Positions 1-5,635 of a DNA stretch of 13,076 bases are shown piece by piece. The DNA lies in assembly GCA_002505355.1 (NCBI GenBank), contig DAUW01000124.1:1-13076 (forward strand), given 5' to 3'. The stretch is from Euryarchaeota archaeon UBA229 (GTDB lineage Archaea; Thermoplasmatota; Poseidoniia; Poseidoniales; Poseidoniaceae). A program made the translations under genes and the position numbers. Every line of letters starts with the position of its first letter. The stretch's first letter is position 1. Below the pieces are notes generated by a model that saw only the letters and a program-made list of their open reading frames with translations, searched no databases and was not told the DNA's origin.

Positions 1-314
1 GCAAATTTGTTGCCTTGTTCAACAATATCGTAGCGCTTTGGTTTGCTCTGTGACTCGAATAAATCAAGCAACCAAGCACTGCGATGGCCTATTCCACCAC
101 CGACCTCCAGCACCGTCTGCGGTGACACTTTCGATACACCGTCTCTGACTCTACGAATTACCGAGATAGGCCAACTAACCAACCCCATATGCTGTAACTG
201 CTCATGGATATTAGCTGCTATCTCAGGCTCATCGCGTGGTAAGTCTGCCGGCTTGCCGAAGAAATGACTGAGCAAGTCAGACCGGTCAATCGAGACCTCC
301 TGTCCATCTCTCAT
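1..314 (-). CDS. Class I SAM-dependent methyltransferase, partial (C-terminus beyond the window edge)
   Basis: On the minus strand an open frame starts at an ATG (314-312) and runs off the left edge, giving 104 residues. Residues 68-78 read VLEVGGGIGHR, a textbook motif I (SAM-binding glycine loop) of Rossmann-fold methyltransferases. About 27 residues later comes YDIVEQG, placed like the acidic end of strand beta-2 that contacts the SAM ribose. The first ~60 residues are a charged, mostly helical lead-in, as often precedes the fold. An in-frame stop at 356-354 limits extension and no other ATG lies between it and 314. No strong Shine-Dalgarno site precedes the start. It is divergent from the zinc-finger gene at 407, with 92 bp between. 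The substrate cannot be told because the specificity-bearing C-terminal part is missing. The fold call is solid; anything narrower would be a guess. Confidence 0.8.
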   Translation of the reverse strand, partial: MRDGQEVSIDRSDLLSHFFGKPADLPRDEPEIAANIHEQLQHMGLVSWPISVIRRVRDGVSKVSPQTVLEVGGGIGHRSAWLLDLFESQSKPKRYDIVEQGNKF

Positions 315-406
315 GGGCTTTCCACACTGGCCCAATTGATGAACTCTCGTATGTCAAATTCTTCCGATTACTTGAAACCTAATGGGCTGTGGGCTAAAAT
401 GATAGC

Positions 407-1174
407 ATGGCAGATGATGCAGCAGATGAAGACTTTGACGAAGTCATCGAAAATGTTACCATGTGCAGTGAATGCAATGAATATGCAGAACATGAAATCC
501 TTAAAGAGCGCCAAGTAGGGTCAGGGCGGGATTTATTGGTCAAGTGTGTCACCTGTAGTGCGATATCAAACCTACAAATAAGGGAACCAAAATCTATTCA
601 GATTCCGTTTATTTTGACCGATGGACCGAATTCATTACGAGCTGAATTAGCTATTGATGATGACGAAGAATTTAGCATTGGCGATGTTTTCGAGGATAGA
701 GAGATGTTGTGGTCAATAAACCAAATTATCGATCATCAAGGGCGCAAGAAGTCGACATTGAAGGCAACTGAAGCAGCCGTTGTCTCTGCATTAAGGACAG
801 ACATGGTGCGAGTAAAAGTAACCGCTACCCGTGGAGAGTTTTCTGATTCATCTTCCATACTGGTCGAATATGGAACCAAATTTACCGCCGATACGAAATT
901 TGATTATGAAGGTGAGGTATGGCGCATAAGAGCTATTCATACCGGTGCTGGGCGGACCTTGAGAGGCACTGTTGAAGCACAGGACATCAAACGAATTTAT
1001 TTGCATGAGCCCCCGAATTTGGAGCACTTCGAACCAAAAACACCGCGTGAGCGTAGGCAAGCATGGAAAGAGGGTCGATTAGGCTTCAATCCAAACCCGG
1101 AGATACCGAGAGAAGTTACTAAGAAGCGAGTCACTCCAACAAACAAAAGGAAAAAGAAACGCCCCAGGAAATAG
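407..1174 (+). CDS. HVO_0476-family zinc-finger protein with basic C-terminal tail
   Basis: This 255-residue protein opens with an acidic stretch (residues 1-17), followed by a zinc ribbon built from C20-x2-C23 and C47-x2-C50, with the sequence YAEHEILKE just after the first knuckle. That arrangement (CxxC, 'HEILKE', then CxxC about 24 residues on) is typical of the archaeal HVO_0476 zinc-finger family, whose role is unknown. Residues ~65-205 are beta-rich and carry no catalytic motif that I recognise. Residues ~207-255 are strongly basic, ending NKRKKKRPRK, which suggests contact with RNA or DNA (inference). The ATG at 407 is chosen because it places the ribbon near the N-terminus as in the family. 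No Shine-Dalgarno site precedes it, so the mRNA may be leaderless. The stop codon TAG abuts, with zero spacing, the stop of the convergent proline dehydrogenase gene. Confidence 0.78.
   Translation: MADDAADEDFDEVIENVTMCSECNEYAEHEILKERQVGSGRDLLVKCVTCSAISNLQIREPKSIQIPFILTDGPNSLRAELAIDDDEEFSIGDVFEDREMLWSINQIIDHQGRKKSTLKATEAAVVSALRTDMVRVKVTATRGEFSDSSSILVEYGTKFTADTKFDYEGEVWRIRAIHTGAGRTLRGTVEAQDIKRIYLHEPPNLEHFEPKTPRERRQAWKEGRLGFNPNPEIPREVTKKRVTPTNKRKKKRPRK
1141..1160 (-). terminator. Candidate archaeal oligo-T terminator for proline dehydrogenase
   Basis: Fifteen nt past the proline dehydrogenase stop, the minus strand is T-rich: GTTTCTTTTTCCTTTTGTTT, with runs of five, four and three T. Archaeal RNA polymerase typically stops at such tracts without needing a hairpin. 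The same bases on the plus strand encode the Lys/Arg tail of the zinc-finger protein, so this would be a terminator embedded in coding sequence. Position and composition are seen; function is inferred. Confidence 0.4.
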
Positions 1175-2152
1175 TCAAGGGCGGTTTGTCCAAGGCATCA
1201 AAAAAGCCTTTGCGACTTGAGCCCCGACCGTCGGATTCTCCTGCAATCGTCTAATACTGTACTCATACCACTTTTCGCCATATGGCACATAGACTCTAGT
1301 TTTGTGTCCAGCCGCAGCTAACTTTCGCCTTAACGGTCCACGCACCCCCAGCAGCATTTGGAATTCGTATCCCGGACCTTTACCACTTCTTACCGGGCCA
1401 GCATTGCTTCTTGGATCGTCAATTCCTGGACCCATGCCGTAGGATTTCAATGCGGAAAGAGTATGGTCGATTACTGGTTTGTCATGCGAAGCAACAGCAC
1501 AATAAGCACCGGATGCTAACATCTTGTCGATGCTAGCATTAGTAGCACTCACTATTTCATTATATCCGGTATGAGCAATTTCCGGTGGTTCAAGATAGAT
1601 ACCTTTGCAAATTCGATAATCGGCCGCAGGTCCCAATTTTTGCTCAAGATAATCGATATCGTCTAATGTGCGAAATAAGCGTCCTTGATACACTGTACCG
1701 ACATTGGACAAGCCTTCTGAGTGTAGTTCCACAACTACGTCAATGGTATCTTGAGTAACTCTGTGATCCTCCATATCTAAGCGGACAAACATACCATGTT
1801 TGTTAGCAATCTGCACTAATTTTTTGATGTTATTATAGCCTTTTTTACGGTCAATCAACAAACCGAAAGCAGTCGGCTTGATACTTAGATCTGATTCTAT
1901 TTTATGCTCAATAATTGCATCAATTAATTGGCGATATTCTTCAAAGAAATACTGAGCTTCATCCATGGTGGAAATCTCTTCTCCAAGCACATCAACAGTA
2001 AAGCAGGCATTTTCTTTAGCCAACCTTTGCATGACTTTAATTGCATCCGCAATAGTATTACCAGCTACGTATCGACGGGATACCCAGCCTACAAACCACC
2101 TAGGCATACGGATTGTCATCGACACAACGAGTTTGGAAAACCAGCTAGTCAT
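1175..2152 (-). CDS. Proline dehydrogenase (monofunctional, FAD-dependent)
   Basis: This 325-residue protein should oxidise L-proline to 1-pyrroline-5-carboxylate with FAD, the first step of proline catabolism. It shows the PRODH TIM-barrel landmarks in order: RRYVAGNT (26-33) and FTVDVLGE (51-58) at the start; SIKPTAFG (90-97); RLDMED (124-129); VYQGRLFRT (154-162); CKG with K183; ASHD (221-224); GYEFQMLLG (about 261-269); and VYVPYGEKWYEYSIRRL (287-303), whose R301-R302 pair corresponds to the arginines that bind the substrate carboxylate. The length fits stand-alone bacterial and archaeal PRODH, not the PutA fusion. The ATG at 2152 gives the usual ~27 residues before RYVAG. No P5C dehydrogenase gene lies in the window. 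It follows the D-aminoacyl-tRNA deacylase gene by 46 nt in the same direction, so co-transcription is possible. No clear Shine-Dalgarno site is visible. Its stop touches that of the convergent zinc-finger gene. Confidence 0.93.
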   Translation of the reverse strand: MTSWFSKLVVSMTIRMPRWFVGWVSRRYVAGNTIADAIKVMQRLAKENACFTVDVLGEEISTMDEAQYFFEEYRQLIDAIIEHKIESDLSIKPTAFGLLIDRKKGYNNIKKLVQIANKHGMFVRLDMEDHRVTQDTIDVVVELHSEGLSNVGTVYQGRLFRTLDDIDYLEQKLGPAADYRICKGIYLEPPEIAHTGYNEIVSATNASIDKMLASGAYCAVASHDKPVIDHTLSALKSYGMGPGIDDPRSNAGPVRSGKGPGYEFQMLLGVRGPLRRKLAAAGHKTRVYVPYGEKWYEYSIRRLQENPTVGAQVAKAFLMPWTNRP

Positions 2153-2198
2153 TGCAACCCCGATTCCCGCTCCATTAGGAGATTGATGAGGCTTGTGA

Positions 2199-3203
2199 TT
2201 AATTGTCTAGTAACTCAAGTATCTGTTTGGTGGTAAGAAGAGGTATTGCTCTGCCAGCAAGGTAATCCCTAATCGCTTGACGTTGCCACCCTCGAAACGC
2301 TTTTTTATCCATCGAGATAATTATTTTACCGTTGGGAAAAGCCGCTTTAGTCGAATTGACAACTGCATCAATCGCCTGCCTCCAAGTTCCCTTTGGAATT
2401 TTATCCTCGTCGTCTGATTTGACAAATGGTAATGCGTAAGTTGCTAGCATGTGACCTAACCATATGCCGTCAAGTGCTGCTAACTTGTTGGCCCTTGGTG
2501 CGTAGTGGCCTCCTCCCAGTGTAATCAATACTAACTCGCCCGAATTGAGTTCAGAATCCCACAAACCCACATCACTACCGCCATTAAGCGCCATTCCATC
2601 CGCAATAATTCTTGCAAGTAATTCCGCAGCATGTTGGTTTGGCCAATCCTTGTTAGTCGAGCCTATTTCTATAAACATCGCTGGAACATCGAGTTTGGGG
2701 CCATGATGAGTAACTTCTAACGTTAATTCAAACTTCATGCCTAGATCGGTATCAGCAGCATAATTATTCAGCATTTTCCACCAAGAAGCTAGCCTAGTAG
2801 ACGGTGGCGGAGCGAAACCAGCTAATCCACCAAAAGGTGGTGATTCATTCAGCTCCAGATGAGGGACACCTATAGGATGAAGCGTTAGTGATGGTTTTCC
2901 GCTTGCTGCTGCATGCCTTGAAGGAAAAATAACCTCCTTAACTACCTCACCAGTCTCGTTGTTCCAACGCAAATCAATCGCGTCTTCAAAGAGAATACCA
3001 TCTTCGAAAATCCACATCCTAACATTGTTCAATTCATAAGCTGGCTTACCTTCAATAAAGCCAAGGTCATTCCATGAAAACCTCTCGAGCAGGAATTTCG
3101 CTTGATTGTATGATGCGATGTCGCCCGCGTTAACGGCAATTATCGACACAGTTTGGTTGCTCACATTAGTTCGGAGTTGCGGGCGTTTTTGATTCCTTTC
3201 CAT
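2199..3203 (-). CDS. dtdA: D-aminoacyl-tRNA deacylase, archaeal/plant DTD2 (GEK1) type
   Basis: This 334-residue protein belongs to the DTD2 family, which hydrolyses D-amino acids mischarged on tRNA in archaea and plants. Landmarks in order: IIAVNAGDIASYN (21-33) as the first strand; FPSRHAAASGKPSLTLHPIG (93-112); GGLAGFAPPP (125-134), a diverged form of the usual GGRPRELA segment; LEVTHHGP (162-169) with H166-H167; FIEIGST (177-183); GGGHYAPR (230-237) with H233; and WLGHMLATYAL (248-258). The His-rich THHG and GGGHYAPR segments are the conserved metal/active-site elements of the family. The ATG at 3203 is used here, but the ~19 residues before the first strand look loose, and GTG codons at 3164 or 3149 could be the true start. 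It is divergent from the gene at 3240, and proline dehydrogenase lies downstream on the same strand. A weak TATA-like TTAAT (3224-3228, minus strand) sits about 25 bp before the ATG. Confidence 0.92.
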   Translation of the reverse strand: MERNQKRPQLRTNVSNQTVSIIAVNAGDIASYNQAKFLLERFSWNDLGFIEGKPAYELNNVRMWIFEDGILFEDAIDLRWNNETGEVVKEVIFPSRHAAASGKPSLTLHPIGVPHLELNESPPFGGLAGFAPPPSTRLASWWKMLNNYAADTDLGMKFELTLEVTHHGPKLDVPAMFIEIGSTNKDWPNQHAAELLARIIADGMALNGGSDVGLWDSELNSGELVLITLGGGHYAPRANKLAALDGIWLGHMLATYALPFVKSDDEDKIPKGTWRQAIDAVVNSTKAAFPNGKIIISMDKKAFRGWQRQAIRDYLAGRAIPLLTTKQILELLDN

Positions 3204-3239
3204 ACGAGATTTGACAAAGTACGATTAAGTCGACCAACC

Positions 3240-4169
3240 ATGGCGTGGGGTATTCCAGAAAAATTATCCTTTACGCCAAAATCAGTTTTACAGTATAACG
3301 CAGGTTACTTGGTGATTGGAGTTGACGGGTATTTTCAAAAAATTGATTCTGATGGTAAGCATGTTGGCAATCCAATAAGACCATTCCCCACACCGGTTAG
3401 AGACGCGGTAATTATTGGCGACACACTAATCGCCACATGGCTTGATCAAGAGTTACTGCTTGCTCGGATGGCAGCGATAGATTTGCGCAACGAATTTACT
3501 GACGGAGTGCAGCGAGGAGATTTACGAGTCCGCAGAACCATCGATAAATCAATTCATCCCGCAGGTAATGAATGGTCACACGTACTTGACGCGGAACCGA
3601 TTTCCTTGTGCGCCAATAGTGAGTCTTTCTCCTTCGTCTTGTGGAAGAAGGGCGTGTATAATTTAGGCGTGAACTCAGTTGAAAACTGGCGCGCTTCGGA
3701 ACCGTCTTGGCCAGAATTAGCAAAAGTACCACGCGCCTCTGAAACTGTGGCCGCAACCTGCAATGACGATGTCTACGAAATTTGGTCAAAAGGAGGGGGA
3801 GTCATAAGGTATAATGTCAATAACGGAGCAGTAATTGGTCAGGAAATATTACCTATTGATGGCTATCTCAATCAGATTTTCCATCATAATGAACACTACT
3901 TGATGTTGTATAATAATTCAAATATTGCGTTATATGAAAACGGTGAAGTGTTAATGAATGCCAAATTATCAGGTCCAATTAGCCACGCTGATTGGAGTAA
4001 TGAGGAGCAAGGTTGGTACATTGCAGGCTGGCGTGAATTGGTGTTCATCTCTACTGAGCGGCAAAGTCGTATCCCTCTTAATGAGATAGCAGTTTATGTC
4101 GATGCTGCAACAGGGCTCTACCTCTGCAATGATGGTACTTGGAACATCATTGAAGACATCAAAGACTGA
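3240..4169 (+). CDS. Unrecognised protein, probably beta-propeller-like
   Basis: I do not recognise this 309-residue protein. It has no signal peptide and no transmembrane stretch, so it is probably cytoplasmic. The sequence is rich in short alternating hydrophobic strands separated by turns, with recurring Trp/Gly/Asp segments (for example GYLVIGVDGYFQKID, DAVIIGDTLIATW, DDVYEIW, GWYIAGWRELVFIS). This is the texture of a beta-propeller with degenerate blades, though no WD40, Kelch or PQQ signature is clear. The ATG at 3240 is chosen because it begins a clean strand-rich protein. The frame stays open to an ATG at 3153, but that would overlap the divergent deacylase start. Only 36 bp separate the two divergent starts, which suggests a shared promoter region and perhaps leaderless mRNAs. 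Its TGA ends 2 nt from the stop of convergent rps27ae. The fold is an inference; the coding call is firm from frame length and clean abutment with both neighbours. Confidence 0.75.
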   Translation: MAWGIPEKLSFTPKSVLQYNAGYLVIGVDGYFQKIDSDGKHVGNPIRPFPTPVRDAVIIGDTLIATWLDQELLLARMAAIDLRNEFTDGVQRGDLRVRRTIDKSIHPAGNEWSHVLDAEPISLCANSESFSFVLWKKGVYNLGVNSVENWRASEPSWPELAKVPRASETVAATCNDDVYEIWSKGGGVIRYNVNNGAVIGQEILPIDGYLNQIFHHNEHYLMLYNNSNIALYENGEVLMNAKLSGPISHADWSNEEQGWYIAGWRELVFISTERQSRIPLNEIAVYVDAATGLYLCNDGTWNIIEDIKD

Positions 4170-4171
4170 GA

Positions 4172-4348
4172 CTACTCTTCAATCATTTCAGTATAGCCGC
4201 AGCGTCCACAGGATTTGCGATTAGCGTGTACCGCCATGAAGACACCGGGTCCACATAGTTTACAGAATTCAGCCTTGCGCTGTAGTTTGCCGTCTTCGCC
4301 AATTGAGTATTTGTTCCACTTTGCTGCTGTACTAGGTCCGTCTCCCAT
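4172..4348 (-). CDS. rps27ae: 30S ribosomal protein S27ae
   Basis: This short 58-residue gene encodes the archaeal/eukaryotic-type zinc-ribbon protein of the small ribosomal subunit. Residues 10-16 read KWNKYSI. The zinc ligands are C29-x2-C32 (FCKLCGPGVFMAVHANR) and C47-x2-C50 (SCGRCGYTE), which is the S27ae pattern. It is the last gene of the rpo7-spt4-rps24e block. The start ATG shares one base with the rps24e stop (TAATG), and a strong Shine-Dalgarno AAGGAGG (4358-4364) lies 9 nt upstream inside rps24e, so translation is probably coupled. Its TAG lies 2 nt from the TGA of the convergent gene at 3240-4169. In many euryarchaea a kae1 gene follows rps27ae; here a convergent unrelated gene follows instead. 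Confidence 0.95.
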   Translation of the reverse strand: MGDGPSTAAKWNKYSIGEDGKLQRKAEFCKLCGPGVFMAVHANRKSCGRCGYTEMIEE

Positions 4349-4722
4349 TATTCATCGCCTCCTTCATCTGTGCCGTCATTATCTTCCGGTTGGCTTTCAG
4401 CAACTTCTGCTGATTCTTCTTCAGCTGGTGGTGCTGATTTTTCAGTGCGTAGTTCTTCATGACGCTTGTGGATATATTTTGGCTCAACTCGCATCGAATC
4501 TGCGTCCTCATATATGTAGGCTAGACCGGTGGTTAATGGTTGACCAAATCTCGTGTTGCAGTCTTTGATAATAATACATTCTGGGTTAGATTTTGGTTCT
4601 AGAGTCTTGACTAAATCCATAACTTCTCTGCGAGATGGGGTTGCTTTCCCACTGTGTCGCCAACTAAATTTAATCTCGACACGGTTCAATAGTTTGTTTT
4701 CCATTCTTTCAACGATTTCCAT
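4348..4722 (-). CDS. rps24e: 30S ribosomal protein S24e with acidic C-terminal extension
   Basis: This 124-residue protein matches archaeal S24e: an N-terminal strand NKLLNRVEIKFSWRHSGKATPSR (residues 9-31), REVMDLV, then IIIKDCNTRFGQPLTTGLAYIYED, which is the conserved core around the loop bound to rRNA. The core ends near residue 92. The last ~32 residues are almost all Glu, Asp, Ser, Ala and Pro, giving a strongly acidic tail that is unusual for a ribosomal protein and lengthens it beyond the usual ~100 residues. The ATG at 4722 is supported by the Shine-Dalgarno AAGGTGAG (4726-4733) three nt upstream, which overlaps the spt4 stop codon. A second Met at residue 7 is less well placed. The gene lies between spt4 (9-nt gap) and rps27ae (1-nt overlap). 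The tail-coding DNA also holds the Shine-Dalgarno site of rps27ae. Confidence 0.95.
   Translation of the reverse strand: MEIVERMENKLLNRVEIKFSWRHSGKATPSRREVMDLVKTLEPKSNPECIIIKDCNTRFGQPLTTGLAYIYEDADSMRVEPKYIHKRHEELRTEKSAPPAEEESAEVAESQPEDNDGTDEGGDE
4358..4364 (-). promoter_or_regulatory. Shine-Dalgarno site of rps27ae
   Basis: AAGGAGG on the minus strand, 9 nt before the rps27ae ATG, embedded in the codons for the acidic rps24e tail (DEGGDE). With the TAATG stop/start overlap it points to translational coupling. Confidence 0.75.
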
Positions 4723-4725
4723 ATT

Positions 4726-4733
4726 CTCACCTT
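4726..4733 (-). promoter_or_regulatory. Shine-Dalgarno site of rps24e
   Basis: AAGGTGAG on the minus strand ends 3 nt before the rps24e ATG and overlaps the spt4 TAA. It decides the start at 4722 over the in-frame Met six codons later. Confidence 0.7.
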
Positions 4734-4950
4734 ATCTTGTGTTAACTTTTAGCGCATACTTACCAGGTCGGTCGACATTCAAACGCTTGGCTATCTCTGA
4801 ACGCTCTGGGTCCATGATTATCACATAGCCTTGCCAATCAGTTGTGACTTGAGCACTGGGGCATCTGTTACACTGAGGAATATCATTTTTCTTTTCTGGG
4901 TCTGGTAAAATCACGCTACATTCTGCGCATGCAAATGGATTCTTTGGCAT
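4732..4950 (-). CDS. spt4: Transcription elongation factor Spt4 (RpoE'')
   Basis: This 72-residue zinc-ribbon protein pairs with Spt5 to form the processivity factor that clamps archaeal RNA polymerase. Zinc ligands are C8-x2-C11 (FACAECSVIL) and C27-x2-C30 (QCNRCPS). The C-terminal half GYVIIMDPERSEIAKRL with PGKYALKV is the conserved Spt4 signature. Two starts are possible. An ATG at 4968 would overlap rpo7 by 8 bp and add six residues. The ATG at 4950 is preceded by GAGGTG (4957-4962) with 6-nt spacing and puts the first zinc knuckle near the N-terminus as in other archaea, so 4950 is chosen. It sits directly behind rpo7, whose stop TGA overlaps this Shine-Dalgarno site, and in front of rps24e. 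The rpo7-spt4 pairing is a conserved archaeal arrangement. Confidence 0.93.
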   Translation of the reverse strand: MPKNPFACAECSVILPDPEKKNDIPQCNRCPSAQVTTDWQGYVIIMDPERSEIAKRLNVDRPGKYALKVNTR

Positions 4951-4956
4951 ATTATT

Positions 4957-4962
4957 CACCTC
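4957..4962 (-). promoter_or_regulatory. Shine-Dalgarno site of spt4
   Basis: GAGGTG on the minus strand, 6 nt before the ATG at 4950 and overlapping the rpo7 TGA (4963-4961). It supports the shorter spt4 reading over the ATG at 4968. Confidence 0.7.
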
Positions 4963-5515
4963 ACTCATTATTGTCTTCGTCTATCCAGTCGTGGCAACCG
5001 AGACCTGGTTGTTTACTTGTTAAACCAATTTTAGATCTCCTTGGATCGCTTGTATCCGGAGACAATGAAACTATTCTGGCTCTGATTGAGTCACCGATTT
5101 GTAGCCGGCGACCTGTTTGCTTGCCCTCGATCCAGCCCATACCAACATTGGCGTCAACAGTATCATCCATGATTTGCGATTTGTGTAGGAGCGCTTCCAT
5201 AGGTCCGATTCGAACGAACGCCCCGAACTCGTTAACCTCGGAGACAACGCCTTCAACTACTTCATAATCATCCATGCAGAATAATACTGCATCGAATCTA
5301 ACTCTTTGGTATATTGCGCCGTCCCCGTGGATGATTCTTCCACGCCCTAGTGGCTGATGGTTTGTCGTCACAAGTACAAAGCGATTATCATCATCAAAGC
5401 GCCCCTCAAAAGCGGTCATCGAAAGACGGTCAATGTGTTGATCTAGGGATTGACCTTTGCGCATATATTCTGCAGGGATTCGTATAGTATCCTCTTTAGT
5501 GACAATTTTGTACAT
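4961..5515 (-). CDS. rpo7: DNA-directed RNA polymerase subunit Rpo7 (RpoE')
   Basis: This 184-residue protein is the stalk subunit of archaeal RNA polymerase, the counterpart of eukaryotic Rpb7, which works with Rpo4 in open-complex formation and nascent RNA binding. The N-terminal domain (residues 1-80) begins MYKIVTKEDTIRIPAEYM, the standard Rpo7 start, and includes the turn GRGRIIHGDGAIYQRVRFDAVLF. Residues ~84-165 form the S1 RNA-binding domain (VVEGVVSEVNEFGAFVRIGP, LLHKSQIMDD, GDSIRARIVSLS), closing with IGLTSKQPGLG and WIDED. The frame stays open to a GTG at 5581, adding 22 residues, but the ATG at 5515 matches the family start. Upstream is AGGACGTGA, one mismatch from a full archaeal Shine-Dalgarno, held in a hairpin. 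It is the first gene of the spt4-rps24e-rps27ae operon, reading from the 247-bp divergent control region. Confidence 0.96.
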   Translation of the reverse strand: MYKIVTKEDTIRIPAEYMRKGQSLDQHIDRLSMTAFEGRFDDDNRFVLVTTNHQPLGRGRIIHGDGAIYQRVRFDAVLFCMDDYEVVEGVVSEVNEFGAFVRIGPMEALLHKSQIMDDTVDANVGMGWIEGKQTGRRLQIGDSIRARIVSLSPDTSDPRRSKIGLTSKQPGLGCHDWIDEDNNE

Positions 5516-5520
5516 CTTTT

Positions 5521-5550
5521 CACGTCCTTTAGCCGATTCAAAGGAACGTG
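5521..5550 (-). promoter_or_regulatory. Hairpin in the rpo7 leader covering the ribosome-binding site
   Basis: In the rpo7 mRNA, CACGUUCCUUU (5550-5540) can pair with AAAGGACGUG (5530-5521): ten base pairs with one bulged base at 5545 and a 9-nt loop. The 3' arm holds AGGACGUG, which with the next A resembles the Shine-Dalgarno AGGAGGUGA at 8 of 9 positions, and ends 5 nt before the ATG. Folding would hide the ribosome-binding site, so this may be a translational switch for the operon. The pairing is seen; regulation is inferred. Confidence 0.5.
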
Positions 5551-5554
5551 GTGA

Positions 5555-5572
5555 AGAATAGCATGCTATTCT
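5555..5572. repeat. 18-bp perfect palindrome upstream of rpo7
   Basis: AGAATAGCATGCTATTCT is identical to its own reverse complement. It lies 40-57 bp upstream of the rpo7 ATG and 4 bp from the ribosome-binding-site hairpin. As DNA it could be an operator for a dimeric regulator. As RNA it would form a 7-bp stem with a CAUG loop. A flanking inverted repeat, GGTGAAG (5550-5556) and CTTCACC (5576-5582), encloses it. Confidence 0.65.
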
Positions 5573-5635
5573 GTCCTTCACCGGTGTTACCTCGGGATAG
5601 AATCGACCGTAGTCGTTTGTGCCACCGACGACCCC

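Noticed and set aside
315..406. Clear TATA/BRE elements for the methyltransferase and zinc-finger genes
   Set aside because: I looked 20-35 bp upstream of both starts and found no convincing TATA-like sequence, so no promoter is called.
43..518. Two overlapping plus-strand open frames near the left edge
   Set aside because: The first is antisense to the methyltransferase motif I region; the second overlaps the zinc-finger gene out of frame. Neither shows domain-like sequence.
1192..1210. AAGGC...GCCTT inverted repeat with an A/T-rich loop near the convergent junction
   Set aside because: Only a 5-bp stem inside proline dehydrogenase coding sequence. It is too weak to call a terminator in an archaeon.
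4215..4568. Plus-strand 117-residue open frame opposite rps24e and rps27ae
   Set aside because: Overlaps two certain ribosomal-protein genes; Leu/His/Cys-rich translation is typical of an antisense shadow.
5516..5581. GTG-initiated 22-residue N-terminal extension of Rpo7
   Set aside because: The family start MYKIV...RIP lies at 5515, and the extension would translate straight through the palindrome and hairpin. It has no Rpo7 homology that I recognise.
5583..5635. Possible tRNA or small structured RNA in the divergent spacer
   Set aside because: No cloverleaf, no T-loop GTTCRA-like motif and no long stem. Only short GTCGT/ACGAC pairings are present.
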